A stretch of DNA of 64,000 nucleotides from Streptomyces nojiriensis (GTDB lineage: Bacteria; Actinomycetota; Actinomycetes; Streptomycetales; Streptomycetaceae): contig NZ_CP071139.1 of the NCBI RefSeq assembly GCF_017639205.1, positions 2,992,001-3,056,000 of the forward strand. The letters are read 5' to 3'. Numbering within the stretch: the stretch's first letter is position 1; the number at the start of each line of letters is the position of its first letter. Shown here piece after piece: positions 10,198 to 17,826 of this stretch. The notes beneath the pieces are model-generated. The model saw only the letters and a program-made list of their open reading frames with translations, was not told the origin of the DNA and did not search any database. Made by a program: the position numbers and the translations under genes.

Positions 10198-11226
10198 TCA
10201 GCCGACGCGGACGCCGAACTGGAACGGCATGTTGTCCATGGACTCGTACTTGATGCCGCTGCGCGGGTTCGAGGCGTGCAGCGTCATGTTGTTGCCGGCG
10301 TAGAGGCCGACGTGGTGCAGGTCGTCGTAGAAGAAGACCAGGTCACCGGGCTGGAGCTGGCTGCGGCCGATGCGGGTGCCGTCGTTCACCTGGGTGAAGG
10401 TGACGCGGCTGATGTTGACGCCGGCCTGCTTGTAGGCCCACTGCGTCAGCCCGGAGCAGTCGTAGACCGTGGGGCCGGTGCCGCCGGACTGGTAGGTGAA
10501 GCCCAGCTTCGTCTTGGCGGCTTCGAGGGCGGCTCCGGCGCGGCCGGAGGCCTTGACGTTGCCGAGGTCGACGCGCTGGTTGTCGGCGCGGCTGGCGCGC
10601 GTGTCCTCGTCCTTGATGGCCGCGCGCTCCTGCGCGGTCAAGGTGTTGAGGAGGGCCTGGGCGGCGGCGAGCTTCTCGGTGGAGACCTTCTTCTTCTCGC
10701 CGAGCTCCTTGCGGGTGGCGTCGAGGTCGGCGAGCTTGCCGGCGGCCTCCTGGCGCTGCTGCGCGAGGGTGCGCTGCTTGTCCTGGATCCGCTGGACCCC
10801 CTCGACCTGCTTGGTGCTCAGGTGCTCCAGGGAGGAAGCCTTGTCGAGGTAGCTGTCGGGGTCCTCGGAGAGGAGGAGCGCGAGGGAGGGGTCGATGCCG
10901 CCGCTGCGGTACTGGGCGCTGGCCATCGAACCGAGCGTGCTGCGAAGGTCGTTGAGTTCGCCCTGGCCGCGCGCGACCTGGTCCTGCAGCTGGCCTATCT
11001 CCTTCTCGAGCTTGTCCTGGCGCTCCTTGGCCCCGTTGAACTTCTCGGTGGCCTGCTCCGCCTCTTCGTAGAGCGCGTCGACCTGGCTCTTGACCTCGTC
11101 CTTGCTCGGCTTCGTCGGCGCGGCGGAGGCGCTCTGCGCGGTGAGGGCGACGGCTGCGGCCGCGACCGAGGTGAGCACGGTCACACGAGCGCGGTTCGGC
11201 TGCTTGGGTCGACGGTGGGACGCCAC
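10198..11226 (-). CDS. secreted NlpC/P60 cell-wall endopeptidase (paralogue)
   Basis: 342 aa from a GTG at 11226 with AAGGAG shortly before it. The layout matches the neighbour at 8894-9952: an SHRRPK start, a signal peptide ending in SASAA, a long coiled coil (about residues 40-225) and a C-terminal NlpC/P60 domain with the nucleophile in YDCSGLTQWAYKQAG and the His in DDLHHVGLYAG. The product should be exported and hydrolyse peptidoglycan stem peptides. The pair looks like a tandem duplication with substantial divergence. It is separately promoted (see 11329-11358) and followed by about 245 nt of non-coding DNA, so the two copies are probably regulated independently. Confidence 0.92.
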   Translation of the reverse strand: MASHRRPKQPNRARVTVLTSVAAAAVALTAQSASAAPTKPSKDEVKSQVDALYEEAEQATEKFNGAKERQDKLEKEIGQLQDQVARGQGELNDLRSTLGSMASAQYRSGGIDPSLALLLSEDPDSYLDKASSLEHLSTKQVEGVQRIQDKQRTLAQQRQEAAGKLADLDATRKELGEKKKVSTEKLAAAQALLNTLTAQERAAIKDEDTRASRADNQRVDLGNVKASGRAGAALEAAKTKLGFTYQSGGTGPTVYDCSGLTQWAYKQAGVNISRVTFTQVNDGTRIGRSQLQPGDLVFFYDDLHHVGLYAGNNMTLHASNPRSGIKYESMDNMPFQFGVRVG

Positions 11227-11328
11227 GAAGGCGAGCTCCTTCTTCCTGGGAGCCGCCGAAGAACGCAACTCGGCAGCACCTTCGCTGCCACCCCGAATGA
11301 GTGATCTACCGCACGAAGGTTTGAGCAG

Positions 11329-11358
11329 ACCCTAGTGACCCATCTGTGATCAGTTCAA
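11329..11358 (-). promoter_or_regulatory. predicted HrdB-type promoter and structured 5' UTR
   Basis: On the minus strand, TTGAAC (11358-11353) and TAGGGT (11334-11329) are 18 nt apart and fit the Streptomyces vegetative consensus well. The predicted start lies about 95 nt before the GTG. The leader holds a hairpin (GGCAGC 11289-11284 / GCTGCC 11277-11272). I looked for a c-di-AMP riboswitch, known before some Streptomyces wall-hydrolase genes, and did not recognise one. Confidence 0.5.
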
Positions 11359-11479
11359 ATCCTGCCGGGAAAAAACTCGCCCCACGACCAGGTTCTTTAC
11401 CTACAGCGCACGCTCCGTGCAGGTCACTTGACGGTGCGTCCCCCGCAAGTCCCACCAATTCGGGCATTGCGGCGAGGAG

Positions 11480-12841
11480 TTACGAAACGCGCGAAAGCCG
11501 CTTCAGCAGCAAAGCGGACGTCACGGGCCGCGCACCCGCCTTGGCCACCCCGTCGGCGACCTCCCGGTCCGTGGAGACCACGACCACCGGCCGGCCGGGC
11601 GGCTCCGCACGCACCAACTGGCGGATCAGCTCGTCCGCCGTCACCCCGGCCTTGGAGAACAGCACCCGCACCCCGCGCGGCGGCGCGAGCAGCACCGGGG
11701 CCGCCAGTTCCGCCCCGTCGAAGACACAGGTCATCTCCGCGCCCGTCTGCGCGGCCAGCATCGACAGCCCGCCCAGCAGCCGCAGCCGCTGCTTCTCCAG
11801 CGGCATCGTCGGATAGCCCGTCTTGGTCACGTTGTAGCCGTCGACCACCAGATGGGCCTGAGGCAGCGCCAACAACTGGTCCAGCAGCGCCGGATCGGTC
11901 TCCGAGAGGGCCCGCGCCGCGATGTCCTTCGGCGTCATCCGGCCCGGCTCCACCGCGTCCACCGTGTCGGCCGGGCGGGTGCTCACCGGCGGCAGCGCCA
12001 GCTCCCGGCGCAGCCCCTGGGCCGCGTCCAGCACGGTGTCCAGCAGCAGCCGCAGCCGCATGTCCTCGATGCTGCGCCCCTCACGGGTGGCCCGGCGCGA
12101 GGTCTCCAACGCCGCCTCCACCTCCGCGAGCCGGGCCTTGAGCCGCCGGGTCTCACTCTCGGCGGCGGCCACCCTGGCGGCCGCGTCGCCGCGGATCCCG
12201 TCGATCTCCGCATTCACCTTGCGCAGGGCAGCGTCACCCCGCTTGACGTCGCTGAGGGCGCTGCGCAGCTTGCGCTGAAGCGATTCCGCTTCCTTGCGGG
12301 CCGCGTCCAGTTCGACCCGGACCTGCTCCCCGCCCGCGCGCTGCAGCTCCCGTGCGTGGGCCAGCTCCTCGCGCAGCCGCTCCAGCTCGCGCCGGGTCTC
12401 CTCGCCGACCCGCTCGGCGTCGGCGCGCTGCGCCTCCTCGCCCGCGGCGGCCACCAGCTTGACCCAGCCGGCCGGCCGCAGGACGAAGGCGGCGGCCGCC
12501 ACGTCCAGCGGATCCGCCGCGGCCGGGGGCGCGCCGGCCTCCAGCGCGGCGGCCAGGTCGGCCTGCGCCTCACGCAGCTTCTCGGCGACCCTGCTCCGGA
12601 ACACGGCGTCGGTCTCGACCGCCGCGGCCATGGCATTTCCCGCGAACTTGGCGCGCCGGGTCGGGGTGAACCGGGCGTACTGGCGCAGCTGCGCCGGGAG
12701 GTCCGCGACCGTCAGCGCGCCGAAGGCGTCCGAGACGAGCGCGACGACCCGGCGCCGCACGCCTTCCGGCAGCGGGTGGTCGAGCGCCTCGGCGGCGTCG
12801 CCGGCCGCATCGGCCGGCTCAGCGCCGCTTGCTGGCTCCAC
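11480..12841 (-). CDS. NYN-domain RNA-binding/nuclease-like protein
   Basis: 453 aa from a GTG at 12841 preceded by AGGGG. The N-terminal third is helical. A long Arg/Glu-rich coiled coil follows (about residues 130-265), and a C-terminal NYN (PIN-like) domain runs from about 330. The NYN domain opens with HLVVDGYNVTKTGYP and continues with MTCVFDGAE and VVVSTDREVADGV, which supply the conserved acidic residues expected for metal binding. Proteins of this YacP-like group are putative RNases; the target is unknown. There is no signal peptide. The gene is upstream of the NlpC/P60 genes on the same strand but separated from them by 250 nt. The stop codon of the zinc ribbon gene lies 43 nt before its start. 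Confidence 0.85.
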   Translation of the reverse strand: MEPASGAEPADAAGDAAEALDHPLPEGVRRRVVALVSDAFGALTVADLPAQLRQYARFTPTRRAKFAGNAMAAAVETDAVFRSRVAEKLREAQADLAAALEAGAPPAAADPLDVAAAAFVLRPAGWVKLVAAAGEEAQRADAERVGEETRRELERLREELAHARELQRAGGEQVRVELDAARKEAESLQRKLRSALSDVKRGDAALRKVNAEIDGIRGDAAARVAAAESETRRLKARLAEVEAALETSRRATREGRSIEDMRLRLLLDTVLDAAQGLRRELALPPVSTRPADTVDAVEPGRMTPKDIAARALSETDPALLDQLLALPQAHLVVDGYNVTKTGYPTMPLEKQRLRLLGGLSMLAAQTGAEMTCVFDGAELAAPVLLAPPRGVRVLFSKAGVTADELIRQLVRAEPPGRPVVVVSTDREVADGVAKAGARPVTSALLLKRLSRVS

Positions 12842-12884
12842 AATCCGTCACCCCTACCGTGATCTTCCTGTGGGTGCGCCTCCG

Positions 12885-13124
12885 TCAGGAGTCCGCGCCC
12901 GGCCTGTCCACGAGCTCGATCTGGTCCACCGCGTTGCACCAGCGGCAGCGGACCGACTCGATGGTCTCATTGACCACCTCGCGCTCCTCGACCTTGGGCT
13001 CCCCGGCGAGGTCCAGGTGGACGTACTCCACGACCTTCGACGAACGGGTCACGTCGAAGCGCGTGAGATTGCCGCACAGGGTGCAGCGCCACCGGGTGGT
13101 GTCGGTCGGCAGGGGAACCGTCAT
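12885..13124 (-). CDS. small zinc-ribbon protein of unknown function
   Basis: 79 aa. Two CxxC pairs (CTLC near residue 15 and CRWC near residue 60) frame a beta-rich, acidic middle, as in a treble-clef or zinc-ribbon fold. GGAGAGAG precedes the ATG at 13124. It lies directly upstream of the NYN-domain gene with a 43-nt gap, and its composition is typical of the genome. I do not recognise a specific function. Small conserved actinobacterial zinc ribbons like this often assist RNA- or transcription-related machines, which is inference only. Confidence 0.75.
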   Translation of the reverse strand: MTVPLPTDTTRWRCTLCGNLTRFDVTRSSKVVEYVHLDLAGEPKVEEREVVNETIESVRCRWCNAVDQIELVDRPGADS

Positions 13125-13248
13125 CAGGCCGCTCTCTCCTTCGTAGCTGATTCAATTAAAGCCGCCCGCGCCGCCGTATGCGTCGTCCTGCGGACCGCAG
13201 CTCGTAACCCTACGGCCTGCCACCGCTTCAGGTGGGTCCCCTTGCGTC

Positions 13249-13983
13249 ATGCTCTGTCACATGATCGTAAGGTGGCGGGCCGTTCGCGAGGCCGCCCGGG
13301 GACCGGTGGTGGCCCATGCGCTGATCGCGGGCTGCGCCGTGGCGTTCGTACTCGGCCCGGCCTCGGGGCTCAACCCGGCCTACGGGACGGGGGAAGAGCT
13401 GCTGTCCGACGGGACGGCTTACTTCCGGCGCTGGGGGGTGGTCCCGGACGAGCTCTTCACGGGCGGCCCCGGCGCCTGGCTGACCCCGCTGACGGCGCTG
13501 TTCGTCCACGGCAGCTGGCTGCATCTGCTCGGAAACATGCTCTTTCTGTACGTTTTCGGCGCGATGGCGGAGGAACGGATGGGCCGCCCGGCGTTCCTCG
13601 TCTTCTACCTCTGTACGGGGTACCTGGCGATGGCGGCGTACGCGGCGGCCAACGCGGGCTCCCCGCAGACGCTGGTCGGGGCCTCCGGTGCCATCTCGGC
13701 CGTACTGGGCGCCTTCCTCTTCCTGCTCCCGCGGGCGAGGGTGACGAGCCTGTTCCCGTTCCTCTTCTTCCTGCCGCTGCGGTTCCCGGCGTGGCTGGTG
13801 CTGCTGTTCTGGTTCGCCCTCCAGTGGGTGGCGGCGCAGCGGGCCGGCAGCGGGCCTGGAGTCGCCTATCTGGCCCATCTGGTGGGCTTCTCGCTCGGCT
13901 TCCTCTACGCGTGGGCCCGCTATCGGGGTACGACTAGAGTGAGGCGACCAGCGACGGCCACCGAGGGAGACAGCCAGCCGTGA
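13249..13983 (+). CDS. rhomboid-family intramembrane serine protease
   Basis: 244 aa with about six membrane spans. Hallmarks: the HGSWLHLLGNMLFLYVFG block in TM2, the catalytic Ser in GASGAISAVLGAF near residue 145, and the partner His in YLAHLVGFSLGFLYA near residue 209. The Ser/His dyad is therefore complete and the protein should cleave transmembrane substrates in the lipid bilayer. The start is ATG 13249, or ATG 13261 (MIVRWRAV); neither has a strong ribosome site. The TGA stop overlaps the GTG start of the next gene as GTGA, which suggests translational coupling. Confidence 0.9.
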   Translation: MLCHMIVRWRAVREAARGPVVAHALIAGCAVAFVLGPASGLNPAYGTGEELLSDGTAYFRRWGVVPDELFTGGPGAWLTPLTALFVHGSWLHLLGNMLFLYVFGAMAEERMGRPAFLVFYLCTGYLAMAAYAAANAGSPQTLVGASGAISAVLGAFLFLLPRARVTSLFPFLFFLPLRFPAWLVLLFWFALQWVAAQRAGSGPGVAYLAHLVGFSLGFLYAWARYRGTTRVRRPATATEGDSQP

Positions 13984-14261
13984 TCACCGCGATCGTGCTC
14001 ATCAAGACCAGCGTGGACCGGATCCCCGAGATCGCCGAGTCCATCGCCGCCCTCGAGAACGTCAGCGAGGTCTACTCCGTCACGGGGACGTACGACCTGA
14101 TCGCGCTGGTCCGCGTGGCCCGTCACGAGAACCTGGCGGACATCATCCCCGGCCGCATCAGCAAGATCCCGGGCGTCGAGGCGACGGACACCCACGTGGC
14201 CTTCCGCACGTACTCCCAGCACGACCTGGAAGCGGCGTTCGCGATCGGTCTCGACGCGTAA
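13980..14261 (+). CDS. stand-alone Lrp/AsnC-type ligand-binding (RAM) domain protein
   Basis: 93 aa from a GTG at 13980 that overlaps the rhomboid stop by 4 nt. The whole protein is one ferredoxin-like RAM domain (ITAIVLIKT..., ENVSEVYSVTGTYDLIALVRV..., IPGVEATDTHVAF). There is no DNA-binding helix-turn-helix, so it is not a classical transcription factor. Such single-domain proteins assemble into rings and bind amino acids or other small ligands. Coupling to the rhomboid gene is clear from the overlap, but a shared function is not established. Confidence 0.88.
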   Translation: MITAIVLIKTSVDRIPEIAESIAALENVSEVYSVTGTYDLIALVRVARHENLADIIPGRISKIPGVEATDTHVAFRTYSQHDLEAAFAIGLDA

Positions 14262-14274
14262 CGCCTCCGGCACG

Positions 14275-14382
14275 GTCTGCCGGGTCCCCTGCGGGGTGCT
14301 CGGCTGTGTGCGGTGCTCGCGCCGTCTGCCGGGTCCCCTGCGGGGTGCTCGGCTGTGTGCGGTGCTCGCGCCGTCTGCCGGG
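14275..14382. repeat. 49-bp tandem direct repeat
   Basis: Two consecutive, apparently identical 49-bp units (14275-14323 and 14324-14372, each beginning GTCTGCCGGGTCCCCTGCGG) are followed by the first 10 bases of a third. They lie just downstream of the RAM-domain gene stop. The units contain no convincing ORF. Confidence 0.85.
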
Positions 14383-14397
14383 CGCTGCCCGGACCCG

Positions 14398-14728
14398 CGC
14401 CTCAAACGCCGGCGAGGCTGAAAGTGCGGGCCTGTCGGTTCGGGTCGGTCCGTGGGGCCGCGCCGGGGTGTCTCCTCGGCTCGGCGCGTGCTGTGTGTCT
14501 CGGCTGTGCCCGGCGGTCGCGCCTCGTCCTGCGGGGACACCCCGCCACGTCCCCACTCCCCTTCCGCCGTCGAAGCCCTGCCGTGGGGCGGGGACACGCA
14601 GGAGGGTCCCCGCAGGACGAGGCGCGACCACGGCCGCCTGGCCGGGACGAGCCCGAACGCGCCGAGCCGAGGAGACCCTCGTGCGGGGCACCGCCCCACC
14701 CTTTGAAGCCCCGCCGGCGATTGAGGCG
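14398..14728. repeat. nested, roughly concentric inverted repeats (long palindromic element)
   Basis: Three arm pairs share nearly the same centre (about 14563-14573). The outer pair is 14398-14419 / 14707-14728 (22 nt, two mismatches). The middle pair is 14471-14488 / 14658-14675 (18 nt perfect, TCTCCTCGGCTCGGCGCG on the left). The inner pair is 14515-14538 / 14606-14629 (24 nt perfect, beginning GGTCGCGCCTCGTCCTGCGG). The outer arms are the same CCGGCGAGGCT/TTGAGGCG modules found in other gaps. The element occupies the convergent gap 14262-14788, which has no supported gene. It could be a decayed mobile or MITE-like element, or a large cruciform/terminator. Confidence 0.75.
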
Positions 14729-14788
14729 ACCCACCTCGGCAGAGGAAGACGTGCCGCCGAGCCGTACACCGCCGAGCCGCCCGCAGGG

Positions 14789-16171
14789 CTACACGGCGGG
14801 GACGCAGCGGCCTTCCTCCGTGCGGTACTGCCACTTGGCTCCGGAGGTGACCAGTTCCTTCACGGCGCCGACGAAGCGCTCCACGTGCTCGTCGGGGGTC
14901 CCGGCGCCGAAGCTGACGCGGATGGCGTTGAGGGAGCGCTCGCCCGGGGCGGCCTCCGGGGCTCCGCATTCGCCCTGGGCCTGCGGCTCGCTGCCCAGCA
15001 GGGTGCGGACCAGCGGGTGGGCGCAGAACAGGCCGTCGCGTACGCCGATCCCGTACTCGGCGGACAGCGCGGCGGCGAAGTGGGAGCTGTTCCAGCCGTC
15101 CACCACGAAGGAGATGACGCCGACCCGGGGGGCGTCGTCCCCGAAGAGGGAGAGGATCCGGACCGCCGGGACCTCCGCCAGGCCTTCCCGGACCTTCTCG
15201 ATGAGGTGCTGCTCGCGGGCGACGAGGTTCTCGAAGCCGGCCTCGGTCAGGGCCTTGCAGGCGGAGGCGATGGAGTAGACGCCGATGACGTTCGGGGAGC
15301 CGGCCTCGTGGCGGGCCGCGGTGGTGTGCCACTCGACGTCGACGCCGCCGTCCTCGCGCCGGGCCACCTTCCGGGAGGCGCCGCCGCCCGCGAGGTACGG
15401 GTCGGCCTGCTGGAGCCAGTCCGCGCGGCCGGCGAGCACGCCCGAGCCGAAGGGCGCGTAGAGCTTGTGCCCGGAGAAGGCGACCCAGTCGACGTCGAGC
15501 TCCTGCACGGAGACGGGGTGGTGCGGGGCCAGTTGGGCGGCGTCCAGCACGATGCGCGCGCCGTGGGCGTGCGCGGCGGCGGCGAGTTCCTTGACCGGCC
15601 ACAGCTCGCCGGTGACGTTGGAGGCGCCGGTGACGCAGACCAGTGCCGGACCGTACGGGTCGCGGTCGGCGAGGGCCCGCTCCAGGGTGGCGACGGCCTC
15701 GGCCGGGGTGCGCGGTGCGTTGAGGTAGGTGACCTGGGCGTTCGTCCACGGCAGCAGCGAGGCGTGGTGCTCGGTCTCGAAGACGAACACCTGGCAGTCG
15801 GCGGGGAGTACGGCGGCGAGCAGGTTCAGCGAGTCGGTGGTGGACCGGGTGAAGACGACCTGGTCGGTGGGGCGGCAGTCGAGGAACTCGGCGACGGTGA
15901 CCCGGCTCTGCTCGAAGAGGTCGGTGGAGAGCTGCGAGAGGTATCCGGCGCCGCGGTGCACGCTGCCGTAGTACGGGGCGTACGCGGCCACGTCGTCCCA
16001 GACGCGCTGCAGGGCGGGGGCGCTGGCCGCGTAGTCGAGGGCCGCGTAGGTGACCTCGCCGCCGGTGACGAGCGGGACGGTGACGTCCCGGCCGAGGACC
16101 GCGAGCGGCTCGGCACAGGCGGGGTCGACGGTGGTGGCGGTGGCGACGGCGGCGTTCAGGGATGCGGACAT
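14789..16171 (-). CDS. class V aminotransferase / cysteine desulfurase-like PLP enzyme
   Basis: 460 aa. The fold-type I class V features are all present: DYAASAPA near the N-terminus, the FETEHHASLLPW cofactor-stacking His, VLDAAQLAPHH with the Asp that binds the pyridine nitrogen, and the PLP lysine in FSGHKLYAPFG. I do not see the mobile-loop Cys typical of IscS/SufS, so the enzyme may be a lyase or aminotransferase relative (EgtE-like or similar) rather than a true desulfurase. The strongest clue is upstream: a SAM-IV riboswitch about 220 nt before the ATG at 16171, placing the gene under S-adenosylmethionine control and therefore in sulfur or methionine metabolism. The substrate is unknown. 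Confidence 0.85.
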   Translation of the reverse strand: MSASLNAAVATATTVDPACAEPLAVLGRDVTVPLVTGGEVTYAALDYAASAPALQRVWDDVAAYAPYYGSVHRGAGYLSQLSTDLFEQSRVTVAEFLDCRPTDQVVFTRSTTDSLNLLAAVLPADCQVFVFETEHHASLLPWTNAQVTYLNAPRTPAEAVATLERALADRDPYGPALVCVTGASNVTGELWPVKELAAAAHAHGARIVLDAAQLAPHHPVSVQELDVDWVAFSGHKLYAPFGSGVLAGRADWLQQADPYLAGGGASRKVARREDGGVDVEWHTTAARHEAGSPNVIGVYSIASACKALTEAGFENLVAREQHLIEKVREGLAEVPAVRILSLFGDDAPRVGVISFVVDGWNSSHFAAALSAEYGIGVRDGLFCAHPLVRTLLGSEPQAQGECGAPEAAPGERSLNAIRVSFGAGTPDEHVERFVGAVKELVTSGAKWQYRTEEGRCVPAV

Positions 16172-16354
16172 GGCGGTATCTCCCGGCAGGCAGGGCTGAA
16201 TGGCTTCGGTGTGCCCGTACGCGGGTACGGCACTGCGGCCGTCCGGGGTACGGGAGGGTCCTCGGACCGCGCTGTGCGGGGGTACACGGAAGTGACCCTG
16301 ATCCGAGGGTTGAAGTAGGGGCGGAGTCGCCCTATCGCATTCGCTTGCTCACGG

Positions 16355-16393
16355 AAAAAGCTCCTCGAGAAGACCAGGACCCCTGGTGTCGAG
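16355..16393 (-). terminator. riboswitch expression-platform terminator
   Basis: Directly downstream of the SAM-IV aptamer in the minus-strand transcript. An outer stem (CTCGA 16393-16389 / TCGAG 16368-16364) and inner stem ACCAGG/CCTGGT (16387-16382 / 16378-16373) are followed by a short spacer and a five-T tract (16359-16355). It has the form of an intrinsic terminator expected to close when SAM is bound. Confidence 0.75.
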
Positions 16394-16512
16394 GGATCCG
16401 CGCTTGCCGTAGGCCTTGCTGCCTACGACCTGGTCATCACCCGGGGCACCCCGCCACGGAAGGAGGGTTGCCGGACAGCAAGCCGGGGCCTACACGCTGT
16501 CACTCGTGACCT
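16394..16512 (-). promoter_or_regulatory. SAM-IV riboswitch
   Basis: Reading the minus strand, the leader matches the SAM-IV aptamer of actinobacteria closely. It has a GGTCACGAGTG start, CAGC, the core CCGGCTTGCTGTCCGGCAAC, CCCTCC, GGGGTGCCCCGGGTGATGAC closing P1, then a variable hairpin (GTAGGC/GCCTAC) and the terminal GGCAAGCGCGG. It belongs to the aminotransferase gene starting at 16171. Binding of S-adenosylmethionine should favour the downstream terminator and reduce expression. Confidence 0.93.
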
Positions 16513-16547
16513 GGTCAGCATCCTGCCACATGATCGCGCGTACGCAA

Positions 16548-16576
16548 GACCCCGGTCCGCATGGTGGACCGGGGTC
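16548..16576. terminator. trpD-side terminator hairpin
   Basis: GACCCCGGTCC (16548-16558) pairs perfectly with GGACCGGGGTC (16566-16576) around a 7-nt loop, 22 nt beyond the trpD stop. A TTTT tract follows on the plus strand, but position and strength suggest it ends trpD transcripts and separates them from the riboswitch leader. Confidence 0.8.
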
Positions 16577-16597
16577 GTCGTTTTCGCGCCGTTCCCG

Positions 16598-17662
16598 CTA
16601 CGCGTTGCTGGCCGTCACCCAGCGCTCCAGGGCGGCCCGGGCCGCGCCCGAGTCGATGGACTCCGCCGCGCGGGCCATACCGGCGGCGATCTGCTCCTCC
16701 AGGCTGCCCGCGCCGGGGTCGAGGGCGGCCAGGGCCGCCGCCGAGTTCAGCAGGACGGCGTCGCGGACCGGGCCGGTCTCGCCGGCCAGCAGGCGGCGGG
16801 CCACGTCCGCGTTGTACGAGGGGTCCCCGCCGGCCAGGGCGGAGACGTCGACCAGGGAGATGCCCACGTCACGGGGGTCGAAGGCCTGCTCGGAGACCTT
16901 GCCGTCACGGACCCACCAGATGCGCGAGGTCGACGTCGTGGTCAGTTCGTCCAGGCCGTCGTCACCGCGGAAGACCAGCGCGGAGGAGCCCCGGTCGGCG
17001 AGCACGCCGGCGATGATCGGGGCCATCCGGGGGTCGGCCACGCCGGTCGCCTGGGCGCGCACCCGGGCCGGGTTGGTCAGCGGGCCCAGCGCGTTGAAGA
17101 AGGTCCGGATGCCCAGTTCCTTGCGGGCCGCGGCCACATGGCGCAGTGCCGGGTGGAACTTCACGGCGAAGCAGAAGGTGATGCCGGCCTCCTCGGCGAC
17201 CTCCACGACCCGCTCCCGGCTCAGCTGGAGGTTCACTCCGAGCTTCTCCAGGACGTCCGAGGAGCCGCTCGCGGAGGACGCGGCCCGGTTGCCGTGCTTG
17301 ACGACCTTGGCGCCGGTACCGGCCACCACGATGGCCGACATCGTGGAGATGTTCACCGTTTTGGCCCCGTCGCCGCCGGTGCCGACGATGTCCACCGTGC
17401 GGCCGGGCACCTCGATCAGGTTGGCGTGCGCGTACATCGCCCGTACGAGGCCGTTGATCTCCTCGACCGTCTCCCCCTTGGCCCGCAGCGCGACCGTGAA
17501 GCCGGCGATCTGGGCGTCGGTGGCCTCCCCCCGCATGATCCGGTCCATGGCCCAGGCGGTGTCCTCCGCGCGCAGGTCCTGGCCGGTCAGCAGAGCGTCG
17601 AGAAGGCCCGGCCAGCCACGGGCCGCCACGCTGTCGCCGCCTGCCGGGGTCGCAACGTTCAT
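16598..17662 (-). CDS. trpD: anthranilate phosphoribosyltransferase
   Basis: 354 aa, the usual length. The enzyme transfers the phosphoribosyl group of PRPP to anthranilate, the second step of tryptophan synthesis. Signature blocks are the PRPP-binding [14 protein letters not shown] loop at about residues 93-106, [20 protein letters not shown] near 120-140, and the N-terminal helical domain with the [18 protein letters not shown] segment. The gene stands alone, away from other trp genes, and is isolated by hairpins on both sides (16548-16576 and 17740-17770). It could serve primary metabolism or supply a specialised pathway. No tryptophan attenuator is visible in the short leader. Confidence 0.95.
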   Translation of the reverse strand: MNVATPAGGDSVAARGWPGLLDALLTGQDLRAEDTAWAMDRIMRGEATDAQIAGFTVALRAKGETVEEINGLVRAMYAHANLIEVPGRTVDIVGTGGDGAKTVNISTMSAIVVAGTGAKVVKHGNRAASSASGSSDVLEKLGVNLQLSRERVVEVAEEAGITFCFAVKFHPALRHVAAARKELGIRTFFNALGPLTNPARVRAQATGVADPRMAPIIAGVLADRGSSALVFRGDDGLDELTTTSTSRIWWVRDGKVSEQAFDPRDVGISLVDVSALAGGDPSYNADVARRLLAGETGPVRDAVLLNSAAALAALDPGAGSLEEQIAAGMARAAESIDSGAARAALERWVTASNA

Positions 17663-17739
17663 GGTCCGCTCCTGCTGTCGGTGGAGGATTCCACGCTTGA
17701 TCGGTCAGGGTTCAGCCTATCCAGCCCCGGTTACGGCAA

Positions 17740-17770
17740 AGAGCCCCGTCCAGACACTGGACGGGGCTCT
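17740..17770. terminator. terminator after the qcr operon
   Basis: A perfect 14-bp stem (AGAGCCCCGTCCAG 17740-17753 / 17757-17770) with a 3-nt loop lies 56 nt past the qcrB stop. Confidence 0.85.
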
Positions 17771-17826
17771 CGCCGTGGCGACACCAGGACTGACCGAAAT
17801 CAGTCCCTCATGCGTTCAGACGGGGA

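Noticed and set aside
11341..11375. tRNA-like T-loop (GTTCAAATCC) in the gap before the second NlpC/P60 gene
   Set aside because: The bases flanking the loop do not form a 5-bp stem and no anticodon arm or acceptor stem can be built. The sequence instead overlaps the minus-strand -35 hexamer.
10100..11480. c-di-AMP (ydaO-type) riboswitch before the NlpC/P60 genes
   Set aside because: This is known before some Streptomyces wall-hydrolase genes, but I could not recognise its conserved core in either leader.
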